From positions 620,001 to 684,000 of the forward strand of contig NZ_JACHNV010000001.1 in NCBI RefSeq assembly GCF_014199535.1: DNA of 64,000 nucleotides, read 5' to 3'. The position numbers and the translations under genes are program-made. Source of the DNA: Hymenobacter latericoloratus. GTDB lineage: Bacteria; Bacteroidota; Bacteroidia; Cytophagales; Hymenobacteraceae. Below, piece after piece: positions 8,623-16,532 of the stretch (position 1 is the first letter of the stretch; the number at the start of each line of letters is the position of its first letter). Under the pieces are notes generated by a model that searched no databases, was not told the origin of the DNA, and worked only from the letters and a program-made list of their open reading frames with translations.

Positions 8623-11600
8623 ATGCTTGCTCCGCCTGATTTTGTTTCTGCCCCCGATTTGCTGCACGATGCGCTGGAGCTCTCGCACACGCCTCTGGCG
8701 CTGCTGCGTCCGGCTTATGCGGCCACTGGCGAGCTGACGGATTTCTATCTGGAGTATCTGAACCCGGCCAGCCAGCGGGCCACGGGCCTACCCGAGCGGC
8801 CGCCCCAAACCCTGGCTACGTACTTCCTGACGGTGGCCGCTACCGGTACGCTGCCCTTTCTGCAGCAGGTATTCGAAACCGGTGAAGCAAGCCAGCACGA
8901 GGTAAGCTACCAGCACCCGGGCCTGGATGTTCGGTTGCGGCTGAGCGCCCGGCGCCGGGGTAATCTGCTGATTGTCGCTTTCACTGAACCCGCTGGCACC
9001 GACCGCTCCGCCGTGGAACAGGCCCTGCGCGAAAGCCGGGGCCGCGAGCAACTGGCCCGCGCCGAGGCGGAGGCACAGCGCCAGCAACTGCAGGACCTGT
9101 TTATGCAGGCGCCTGCCTGCATTGCCAGCCTGGAGGGGCCACAGCTGGTGTTTACCCTGGTAAATCCTCAGTATCAGCAGTTGGTGGGCGAGCGGCTCCT
9201 GCTGGGCTTGCCCCTGCGCCAGGCCTGGCCCGAGCTGGAAGGGCAGCCCTTTTACGACCTGCTGGAAAGTGTGTACCAGACCGGCAAAACGGTGTACGGC
9301 ACCGAGCAGGTAGCGTACCTGGACCGCACTAATTCCGGCCGGCTGGAGCCCGTGTATTTCAATTTTATCTACGAGGCCATTCGCAGCGGGCCGGAGCAGG
9401 TAACGGGCGTTACCATTTTTGCCTACGACGTAACCGAGCAGGTAGTGGCCCGCCAGCAAGTGCAGCGCCTCAACGAAGAACTGGCCGCGGCCAACGAGGA
9501 GCTGCAGGTAGCAAATGAAGAGTTTCTGACCAACAACGCTGCCCTGCAGCAAACGCAGCAGCAACTCCGGCTGCTTAACCTGGAGCTGGAAGCCCGGGTG
9601 CTGAGCCGCACCCGGCAGGTGAAGGCCGCCCAGGCCGCCACGGAAATTCAGCGCGCTACCCTGGAGCGCCTATTTATGCAGGCGCCGGCCGCCATCTGCA
9701 TCCTGACGGGGCCGCAGCTGGTGTTCGAGCTGGTAAACCCGGCCTACCAGCAGCTGTTCCCCGGACGGGCGTTGCGGGGCAGGCCTATTCTGGAGGCGCT
9801 GCCTGAAATTGCCGGCCACGCTGTGTTCCGTACGCTGGAGCAGGTGTACCAAACCGGCCGGACCCACGAGGAGCTGGGCATCCTGATTCCTTTGGCCGGG
9901 CATGATGCCAATACGCTGGAGGAACGGTTCTTCGACTACGTTCAGCAGGCGTATTTTGATGAGCAGGGCTTGATTACAGGGGTAGTCGTGTTTGCCTTTG
10001 AGGTAACCACGCAGGTCAGGGCCCGCCAGACCAGTGAGGCTTCCGTCCGCCAGCTGCAGCTCATCACCGATTCCCTTCCCATCCTCATTAGCTACATAGA
10101 CCGGGCCCAGACCTACCAGTTTGCCAACCAAGCCTACGAAAGCTGGTTTCAGCTCTCGCCCCGGCAGCTGCTAGGCCGGCCGGTAGTGGACATCATCGGG
10201 GAGCGGGCTTACCAGAACGTACAGGGCTACATCCAGCGGGCCCTGGCCGGCGAGCGGCTCGACTTCGAAGCCCAAATGCCCTACCGCAGCGGCTTTACCC
10301 GCCACATCCGCACCAGCTACGTGCCCGATGTCCGGGACGGGCAGGTACTCGGGTTCTACAGCATGGTGTTGGATATTACGGCCCAGGTAGCGGCCCAGCA
10401 GGAGGCTGACCGCCAACGCCAACTGCTGCATACGCTATTCATGGAGGCACCCGCCCCCATCGTGATTCTCGACGGCCCCGCGTTCGTATTTCAGTTGGTG
10501 AACCCTGCCTACCAGCGCATTTTCCCGGGCCGCGCCCTATCAGACAAGCCCATTCTGGAGGCCTTGCCCGAGCTGACAAACACCCCCATTATTGGTATTC
10601 TGAAGCAGGTGTATAGCACCGGCGAAACCTTTGTGGCGCAGGAACTGCCCCTGCAGCTGGCCCGCCACGAGGGTGGCCCGCTGGAAGACATCTACTGGAC
10701 CTTCACTTACCAGGCCCGCCGCAACCTGGAGGGCGCGGTTGACGGAATTCTGGTGTTTGCCCACGAAGTAACCGACCAGGTACAGGCCCGGCGGGTAATA
10801 GAGCAAAGCGAGCAGTACGTGCGGCAGCTGGCCGATAATGTGCCGGCCATGATTTGGGTGACCAACCCCGAGGGAAGCTGTACCTACCTCAACCAGCAGT
10901 GGTTTGCCTACACCGGCCAAACGCGCGCCGAGGCCCTGGGGCGGGGCTGGCTCCAGGCCGTGCATCCGGAAGATGTAGCTACCACCACCGACGTTTTCCT
11001 GGAAGCCACCGCCAGCCAGACCGCCTTCTCGCTGCTTTACCGGCAGCGCCGCCACGACGGCCAGTACCGCTGGGCCATTGATACAGGGTTGCCCCGCTTC
11101 AACGCCCAGGGCGAGTTCGAGGGCCATATCGGGACGGTATTCGATATCCATGAGCAGAAGCAGGCCGAGCAGTCGTTGCGCCGGCTAACCCGGCAGCTGC
11201 GCGCTACCAACCAGCAGCTGGTGCGCACCAACGTGGACCTGGACAATTTCATTTACACGGCCTCTCACGATTTGAAGGCCCCTATTACCAACATCGAGGG
11301 CCTGGTGTACGCCCTGCAGGCACAGCTACCCCCCCAGGAGGCCATAACCCAGCAGGTAGCCCCGCTGCTGACCATGATGCAGGAGTCGGTGGAGCGCTTC
11401 CAGCGGACTATCCACCACCTCAGCGACGTAACCAAGCTGCAGAAAGAGTACGGGGAACCTACCACGCTCGTGCCCCTGGCGCCCGTGGTAACCGATGTGC
11501 TGCTGGATCTGCAGGGACTGGTGGACCAGGTGGGCGCCCAGGTAGAGGTGGACGTAGCCGAGTGCCCCAGCGTGTTGTTTTCAACCAAGAACCTGCGCTC

Positions 11601-11934
11601 CGTGCTGTATAACCTGCTCAGCAACGCGCTCAAGTATCACCATCCCGGCCGGGTGCCACGCATCCGGGTGCAATGCCGGCAGGAGGAAGGCTTCACCGTG
11701 CTGCTGGTAGAAGACAACGGGCTGGGCCTCGAAGCCAGCAAACAGGCGCAGCTTTTTACCATGTTTCGCCGCTTTCACACCCACGTTGAGGGCTCGGGCA
11801 TTGGCCTCTACATGGTGAAGCGCAGCGTGGAAAACGCCGGCGGCCGGATAACCGTGCAAAGCAAGCCCGACCAAGGCTCTGTCTTCTCGGTGTACTTCCG
11901 CAACGCCGCCCCGGAGCCGCTGGTAGCCCGCTGA
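8623..11934 (+). CDS. Multi-PAS hybrid-free sensor histidine kinase (six PAS domains)
   Basis: 1103 residues from ATG 8623. There are no membrane segments, so it should be cytoplasmic. I count about six PAS/PAC units. Units 2, 3 and 5 are close repeats of one another (each starts LFMxAPAxI and contains LVNPxYQ and EALPE-type motifs). Unit 4 (LPILISYIDRAQTYQFANQAY) and unit 6 (NVPAMIWVTNPEGSCTYLNQQW) are of other PAS types. A coiled coil (LNEELAAANEELQVANEEF) links units 2 and 3. The HisKA H-box is FIYTASHDLKAPITN. The HATPase has NLLSNALKYHH (N-box), VEDNGLGL (G1) and GSGIGLYMVKR (G2). There is no receiver domain and no regulator gene next to it, so the output partner is encoded elsewhere. 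Confidence 0.9.
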   Translation: MLAPPDFVSAPDLLHDALELSHTPLALLRPAYAATGELTDFYLEYLNPASQRATGLPERPPQTLATYFLTVAATGTLPFLQQVFETGEASQHEVSYQHPGLDVRLRLSARRRGNLLIVAFTEPAGTDRSAVEQALRESRGREQLARAEAEAQRQQLQDLFMQAPACIASLEGPQLVFTLVNPQYQQLVGERLLLGLPLRQAWPELEGQPFYDLLESVYQTGKTVYGTEQVAYLDRTNSGRLEPVYFNFIYEAIRSGPEQVTGVTIFAYDVTEQVVARQQVQRLNEELAAANEELQVANEEFLTNNAALQQTQQQLRLLNLELEARVLSRTRQVKAAQAATEIQRATLERLFMQAPAAICILTGPQLVFELVNPAYQQLFPGRALRGRPILEALPEIAGHAVFRTLEQVYQTGRTHEELGILIPLAGHDANTLEERFFDYVQQAYFDEQGLITGVVVFAFEVTTQVRARQTSEASVRQLQLITDSLPILISYIDRAQTYQFANQAYESWFQLSPRQLLGRPVVDIIGERAYQNVQGYIQRALAGERLDFEAQMPYRSGFTRHIRTSYVPDVRDGQVLGFYSMVLDITAQVAAQQEADRQRQLLHTLFMEAPAPIVILDGPAFVFQLVNPAYQRIFPGRALSDKPILEALPELTNTPIIGILKQVYSTGETFVAQELPLQLARHEGGPLEDIYWTFTYQARRNLEGAVDGILVFAHEVTDQVQARRVIEQSEQYVRQLADNVPAMIWVTNPEGSCTYLNQQWFAYTGQTRAEALGRGWLQAVHPEDVATTTDVFLEATASQTAFSLLYRQRRHDGQYRWAIDTGLPRFNAQGEFEGHIGTVFDIHEQKQAEQSLRRLTRQLRATNQQLVRTNVDLDNFIYTASHDLKAPITNIEGLVYALQAQLPPQEAITQQVAPLLTMMQESVERFQRTIHHLSDVTKLQKEYGEPTTLVPLAPVVTDVLLDLQGLVDQVGAQVEVDVAECPSVLFSTKNLRSVLYNLLSNALKYHHPGRVPRIRVQCRQEEGFTVLLVEDNGLGLEASKQAQLFTMFRRFHTHVEGSGIGLYMVKRSVENAGGRITVQSKPDQGSVFSVYFRNAAPEPLVAR

Positions 11935-12028
11935 CCTTTGGCTGTGGCTAGGGAAGGGCAGCGGCCCGGCAAGCGTCAACCGCACTTCTCTGCCTAGTCC
12001 AACCCACTTGGCGGGCAGGCCCGTAACG

Positions 12029-12068
12029 CCAAACGGGGCAACGCCGCTGCTGGCGTTGCCCCGTTTGG
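12029..12068. terminator. Bidirectional hairpin terminator
   Basis: A perfect 17-base-pair stem (12029-12045 with 12052-12068) encloses a 6-base loop. It lies between the convergent PAS kinase and WrbA genes. The stem begins CCAAACGGGGCAACGCC. T-rich flank (TTTGGTTT) follows on the plus strand. Confidence 0.85.
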
Positions 12069-12094
12069 TTTCGGAGGCGGGCCGGTGCCCGTAT

Positions 12095-12706
12095 TTACTT
12101 GGCTAGCTTGCTGGCAATCTGGGCGGTATGCTCGCCCTGGTGCCGGGCGCCTTCCAGCTCGTTGGCGCTGGGCTGCCGCTCACCCTGGCCGCCGGCCACG
12201 GTGCTGGCGCCGTAGGGCGTGCCGCCCGTTACTTCCTCGTGGCCCATCTGTCCCTGCCAGGCGTAGGGTAGGCCTACTATCACCATACCGTGGTGCAGCA
12301 GCTCGGTGTGCAGGGCCCGGATGGTGGTTTCCTGACCGCCGTGCTGGGTGGCCGTGCTCACGAAGGCGCCGCCCACCTTACCAATCAGCTTGCCCTGGGC
12401 CCACAGGCCGCCGGTAGCATCCAGGAAGGCCTGCATCTGCCCGCACACGTTGCCATAGCGCGTAGGCGTCCCGAAGATGATGGCATCGTAATCAGCCAGC
12501 TCTTCAGGGGTAGCCACCGGCACGTGCTCAAACGCCTTCTGGGCCTGCGTAGCCCCAATTTTGTCGAGCAGGGCGGGGGGCAGGGTTTCGGGCACACGCT
12601 TGAGGGCTACCTCGTTGCCAGCCACGCGCCGGGCGCCTTCGGCTACGGCTTCCGCCAGCTTGTACACATGACCATAGGTGGAGTAAAACAGCACGAGCGT
12701 TTTCAT
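12095..12706 (-). CDS. wrbA: NAD(P)H:quinone oxidoreductase, WrbA type
   Basis: 203 residues from ATG 12706; the longer open frame upstream to 12835 adds unrelated sequence. This is the normal length for the flavodoxin-like WrbA family. [19 protein letters not shown] is the FMN phosphate loop. [19 protein letters not shown] is the second flavin-binding loop and [13 protein letters not shown] is the third. WrbA carries out two-electron reduction of quinones with NAD(P)H, protecting against oxidative stress, and acts as a soluble FMN tetramer. Monocistronic, convergent with the PAS kinase and separated from it by a strong terminator. Confidence 0.93.
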   Translation of the reverse strand: MKTLVLFYSTYGHVYKLAEAVAEGARRVAGNEVALKRVPETLPPALLDKIGATQAQKAFEHVPVATPEELADYDAIIFGTPTRYGNVCGQMQAFLDATGGLWAQGKLIGKVGGAFVSTATQHGGQETTIRALHTELLHHGMVIVGLPYAWQGQMGHEEVTGGTPYGASTVAGGQGERQPSANELEGARHQGEHTAQIASKLAK

Positions 12707-13152
12707 AAGCAAAAAGTAAGGTGAAGAAGGGTAAGTGAAAAACAAGGGGTAGGAAAGCCGGCCTGGGCTAGCTAGGCCCGGTTGTGGCTTCCGGAAACTG
12801 ATACGCAAGTGGCTCTCCCATGGCTGGAAACGCATGAGTTGAGCGACACATGTATGTACATGATAGTGCGGAAATAGGTTATAGCTCAGCTGTTTTTAGC
12901 TATTGATTTTCAGCAAGTGTTTGTTTGCGGCTCAACCCAAAAAAAGCCTGAGCCACCGATGCAACCTTCCCGGGCGTCAGTAGCATCTACCCTGCACAGC
13001 CTTCCTTTCCAGCCAGAAGGCATCCTTATTTTTATCTGTCTGTCATTGCAGCGTATGCAGCATTCTTACTTGCGCGGAACCGGGCCTTTGTGGAAGGCGC
13101 TGGCCGCTGGTGAGCCTCTTAAAGCCGGACCCCGCCAGGGCCGGAGCGCCCG
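12707..13152. other. Intergenic region, 446 bases; short palindrome
   Basis: This divergent region between wrbA and the sigma factor gene is less GC-rich than its surroundings from about 12840 to 12960. It contains a perfect palindrome, CATGTA-TG-TACATG (12849-12862), about 143 bases upstream of the wrbA ATG, which could be an operator. Small open frames exist (for example 12917-13156), but none has convincing coding character. The sigma-gene promoter probably lies near 12900-13060. Confidence 0.45.
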
Positions 13153-13845
13153 ATGAGCGCCCTATCGGCCGCCTTGGGAGGGAGCGGGCTACGCAGCCTG
13201 TTACCGGGCAGCGCCCCTGCAGCCCGCCCGGAGTCCCTATCCTCGTCGTTATCCGCTCCCGTGCGCACCCTTACCCCGCCTTCCCAGCTCTCCGATCTGG
13301 AGCTGATTGACGGTTGCCTGGCCGGTAGCCGCCTGATGCAGAAGTATCTCTACGAACGATTTGCCGGCCGCATGATGGCCGTCTGCCTGCGCTACGCCCA
13401 AACCACCTTCGAGGCCGAAGACGTACTGCAGGAAGGCTTTCTGACCGTGTTTAAGAACCTGGCCAGCTTCCGCCGCGAGTGTCCGCTGGAATTCTGGATT
13501 CGCCGTATCATGGTGAATGCCGCCCTGCGCCAGCACCGCCGCAACGCCCCGCTGGTAGCCGTCAGCGACGGAGGCGAGTACCCCGAGGACCTGGCCGGCG
13601 AGGAGTTCACGCTTTCCAATTACAATTTCGAGGAGCTGCTGAACATGATTCAGGACCTGGCCCCGCGCTACCGCATGGTGTTCAACCTGTTCGCCATTGA
13701 AGGCTACGGGCACAAGGAAATCGGCGAGATGCTGGGTATTTCGGAAGGAACCAGCAAGTCGCAGTATTCCCGGGCCCGGGCCATTTTGAAAAGTAAACTC
13801 GAGCGTCTCGACGCCCACCGTACCCATGGCAGCATCCGCTCCTAA
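13153..13845 (+). CDS. RNA polymerase ECF sigma factor
   Basis: 230 residues from ATG 13153. Typical ECF homology starts only near residue 44, and a GTG at 13261 would give a 194-residue protein of usual length, so the start is uncertain. Region 2 is LMQKYLYERFAGRMMAVCLRY and FEAEDVLQEGFLTVFKNL. Region 4 is LAPRYRMVFNLFAIEGYGHKEIG with the helix-turn-helix IGEMLGISEGTSKSQYSRAR. The stop overlaps the next gene by 20 bases, which indicates translational coupling to a putative anti-sigma partner. It would recruit core RNA polymerase to a small regulon, probably including its own operon. Confidence 0.88.
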   Translation: MSALSAALGGSGLRSLLPGSAPAARPESLSSSLSAPVRTLTPPSQLSDLELIDGCLAGSRLMQKYLYERFAGRMMAVCLRYAQTTFEAEDVLQEGFLTVFKNLASFRRECPLEFWIRRIMVNAALRQHRRNAPLVAVSDGGEYPEDLAGEEFTLSNYNFEELLNMIQDLAPRYRMVFNLFAIEGYGHKEIGEMLGISEGTSKSQYSRARAILKSKLERLDAHRTHGSIRS

Positions 13846-15430
13846 TACCCCTAACACCCCCGACCAGCGCCCCACCGGCGACCTGGAGCACCTGTTTCGG
13901 CAAAAGTTTGCCGAAGCGGAGGTGGCTCCGCGCGCCAGCTTCTGGGACCAGCTCGACCACGAGCTGGTAGTGCAGCAGAACGAGCAGGTGGTGCAGGAAA
14001 ACGTAACCTACCGCCGCCGGCTAGTGATGCACCGCTGGGTGGCCGCCGCCTGCCTGCTGCTGGCCCTGGGCTGCGGCGGTTGGGCCCTTCTGTGGCAGAA
14101 AGGCTCGGTGGCGGGCCCCGATCTGGCCGTGCTGTTGCCCACCGGTTCCGCCTACCAAACTGCTACCCCCGGAGCGGGTCTGAACCCCGAAACTGCTATG
14201 CCCGGGGCTGAACCGTCCGTTGCTTCGGTTGCCGCAGAAGAAAAAGCCGGCCTGGCGCTGGCTGCTGGCAGCTCCGCTGAACCCGCCACTGCGGCTGAGC
14301 GGGGCTACGCCGCAGTGTTGCAAGGCCGCGCTGGCCTGCAGGGTAGTCAGGCAGTAGGTAAGCGGGCTGCATCGGGCCTGTTGTATTCTTCTCCCGCCAA
14401 CCCCGGGGCCGACCACTACGCCGCCCTGTACCGGACGGTAGGGGCAGGAAATGAAAGCCAGGCTTTCGGGAGTGGCTCCTCGTTGCTGGCCAGCTTTGCC
14501 GGCATGCAGCCCCGGGCTGCCCAGCTGCGCAACTACCTGGGCCTGCTCCACCCCGACAGCCTTAAGCCCGCGCTGGTTACCCTGCCGCAGCCCGTAACCA
14601 TCCCGGCCGAGCTTACCGACGTGGCAGAGCCCGAGCAGAAAGAAACCCCGAAGCTGTGGCGGCGCCTGCGCCTGGGCGGCGGCTACGCCGTGGGTTCCTA
14701 CAATCCCAACATCAACTTCTCCCGCGCCGATGGCCGCATGAACTCCACGGCGGTTACCAATGCCCTGCGCAGCTACTACCAGGATGAGGCTGAGGACGAG
14801 TACCGCCGCAACCTGCGGGCCGGCGTCAGCCAGCGGGCTGCCCTGATGGTTTCGTATGCGCTGAACAACCACTGGACCGTTACCTCAGGCGCCGAAGTGG
14901 CCGAGCAGCGCGCCAGCTCCGCTACCTCCTACGGGTTTGTGAATGGCAAGCAGGTAGGCCCCACGGCCGCCGACCTGTTCAACCGCCCGGCGGCCTATAG
15001 TGCGGCTCCCGCTCAGCCGCGCGTAACCAACTACCGCTACCGCTCCGCCGCCGTGCCCGTGAGTGTGCGCTACGGCTCTACCAAACAGGGCCTTTCTCTG
15101 TACGCCAAGGTAGGCGCGGCGGTAAGCGTGCTGTTAAGCAGCCGCTCCGACGTGGAAGGCACCCCGGAGGCCACGCTCACGTACACCCTGAAATCGGCGG
15201 AGTCGCCGTACCGGCAGGTGCTGACCTCGGTGCGCGGCGGTACGGGAGTGCGCTATCAGCCCACCGCTTCGGGCTGGAACGTGGTGGTGGGCCCCACCGC
15301 CGAAGCCGGCCTGACGACGCTCAACGCCAACCCCAACCAGCGCGGCTCGCGCCAGAGCCGGCCCTACAGCTTCGGGCTGGAGGCCAGCGTGGAGTTTGGC
15401 GCGGCCAAGCCCCAACCCATTACTCAATAA
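13826..15430 (+). CDS. Anti-sigma-like membrane protein fused to an outer-membrane-barrel-like domain
   Basis: 534 residues. The N-terminal 68 residues are polar and cytoplasmic in type (LFRQKFAEAEVAPRASFWDQL), like other Bacteroidota anti-sigma stems. One membrane segment follows at about 71-90 (WVAAACLLLALGCGGWALLW). Residues 91-275 are an Ala/Gly/Pro-rich linker. Residues 280-534 alternate polar and aromatic residues in strands (RLGGGYAVGSYNPNINFS, LSLYAKVGAAVSVLL), like an 8-strand outer membrane barrel. The gene overlaps the sigma factor gene by 20 bases, so regulation of that sigma factor is the best guess. The barrel call is from pattern only. A periplasmic beta-rich domain is the alternative. 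Confidence 0.65.
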   Translation: MAASAPNTPNTPDQRPTGDLEHLFRQKFAEAEVAPRASFWDQLDHELVVQQNEQVVQENVTYRRRLVMHRWVAAACLLLALGCGGWALLWQKGSVAGPDLAVLLPTGSAYQTATPGAGLNPETAMPGAEPSVASVAAEEKAGLALAAGSSAEPATAAERGYAAVLQGRAGLQGSQAVGKRAASGLLYSSPANPGADHYAALYRTVGAGNESQAFGSGSSLLASFAGMQPRAAQLRNYLGLLHPDSLKPALVTLPQPVTIPAELTDVAEPEQKETPKLWRRLRLGGGYAVGSYNPNINFSRADGRMNSTAVTNALRSYYQDEAEDEYRRNLRAGVSQRAALMVSYALNNHWTVTSGAEVAEQRASSATSYGFVNGKQVGPTAADLFNRPAAYSAAPAQPRVTNYRYRSAAVPVSVRYGSTKQGLSLYAKVGAAVSVLLSSRSDVEGTPEATLTYTLKSAESPYRQVLTSVRGGTGVRYQPTASGWNVVVGPTAEAGLTTLNANPNQRGSRQSRPYSFGLEASVEFGAAKPQPITQ

Positions 15431-15457
15431 CCGGAGTTCGGGAGCTCCTTTTGTTTC

Positions 15458-15823
15458 ATGAGCCGCTTACGCCTACGCTTTCTGTTGTGGCTTTTCCTGC
15501 TGGGCCTCGGGGCTACCGCCTGCTCCGATGCGCTGGATGAAGCCACAAGTGCTACCTGCCCCGGCAATTTTTCTGCTACCCTCATTGAGGAGCTCAAGCA
15601 GAAACCCAAGCAAACGCCGGCGGCCGAGGTAATTCAATACACTTACCAAAACCGCACGGTTTACCTCGTGACGGGGGGTAGCAGCTTCAATTACCTTTTC
15701 GATGCCTGCGGCAACGTGCTGTGCGCGGCCACCCTGGGCCCCAGCAACGCCGGCGACGGCCGCTGCCCCGACTTCGCCACGGCTGCTACCGACCCCCGCG
15801 TGCTCTGGCGCGACCCCCGGTAG
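15458..15823 (+). CDS. Small lipoprotein, DUF6970-like
   Basis: 121 residues. A hydrophobic signal (LLWLFLLGLGATAC) ends in a lipobox with the acylated Cys at residue 22. The mature part has Cys residues at CPGNF, DACGNVLC and GRCPDF, consistent with disulfides outside the cytoplasm. VIQYTYQNRTVYLVTGGSSFNYLFDACGNVLC resembles the short lipoprotein family DUF6970; I name this from memory and without a search. It lies 27 bases after the anti-sigma-like gene and probably belongs to the same operon. Confidence 0.75.
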   Translation: MSRLRLRFLLWLFLLGLGATACSDALDEATSATCPGNFSATLIEELKQKPKQTPAAEVIQYTYQNRTVYLVTGGSSFNYLFDACGNVLCAATLGPSNAGDGRCPDFATAATDPRVLWRDPR

Positions 15824-15884
15824 TAAGAGCCTGGTATCATTAAAGGGCAATCAGTCTATTGTAAAACACCTTACGACGAGATGT

Positions 15885-16409
15885 ATGATGCGGTACGGTT
15901 GCCTGGTATTGATGCTTTTGCTGCTAGGCTGCAGCAAAAAAGAAGAAGAAGTGCTGGACTTTGTGCCAGGGCAAGTAGCGGTTGGTGCCCAGGATGCTAC
16001 CACCGTACCGCAGCTGTTCACGCTGGCCAACGCGCGTAGCCTGTCCATCGCCTATATATTTCCGGCCCGGTACAGCTCCGCGCTGCCCGCCGATAGCCTG
16101 GGCTACCTGCGCCGACAGCTGGCTACTAAAGCCTACGCCAACGCCCCCGATTGGCCCGTGCAGATAGTACGCAACGCCCAAACCAATGCCGTACAGCTCA
16201 CTGTCCGGCTCGTGGACATGACGGCTCCCAACCAGCAGGATTGGCTAACTACCGTGCAGCAGCTGCAGCTGCAGGAGCTATCCGGCAGCAAAACAGCCTT
16301 GCTGCAGGTGCCCGTCGGTGAGGAAAAGCGGTGGGTAGCGGAGCTTCAGCAAAATGCGGCGCTCCGCTGGGCCGAGCTCAATCACATAAACAAGCGTACG
16401 CCGCAGTAA
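15885..16409 (+). CDS. Hypothetical lipoprotein
   Basis: 174 residues from ATG 15885; a second Met follows at 15888. The signal MMRYGCLVLMLLLLGC ends in a Cys followed by Ser-Lys-Lys, a lipoprotein-type cleavage site. The mature protein has no motif that I recognise. It contains a helical stretch (DSLGYLRRQLATKAYANA) and a beta-like segment (VQIVRNAQTNAVQLTVRLVD). It is the last gene of the sigma-factor cluster, followed by a terminator at 16430. The role is unknown; an envelope function is likely from its location. Confidence 0.7.
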   Translation: MMRYGCLVLMLLLLGCSKKEEEVLDFVPGQVAVGAQDATTVPQLFTLANARSLSIAYIFPARYSSALPADSLGYLRRQLATKAYANAPDWPVQIVRNAQTNAVQLTVRLVDMTAPNQQDWLTTVQQLQLQELSGSKTALLQVPVGEEKRWVAELQQNAALRWAELNHINKRTPQ

Positions 16410-16429
16410 CGGCGTGGCAATTCGCCGGG

Positions 16430-16460
16430 AAAACCTGTCCGCCACCCGGATGGGTTTTTT
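16430..16460 (+). terminator. Rho-independent terminator after the lipoprotein gene
   Basis: Arms 16430-16441 (AAAACCTGTCCG) and 16447-16458 (CGGATGGGTTTT) pair with a two-base internal mismatch, and the run of T extends to 16460. It separates the sigma-factor operon from uvrB. Confidence 0.65.
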
Positions 16461-16532
16461 CTGTTGCCGGGAAACCTCCCTCCGGGGAATTGAGTTATCA
16501 CAGGCTACCCTTTCTGGCCTATCTTTCCCCGC

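Noticed and set aside
12917..13156. 79-residue frame before the sigma-factor gene
   Set aside because: No family likeness, no hydrophobic or charged pattern, and it overlaps the likely promoter region.
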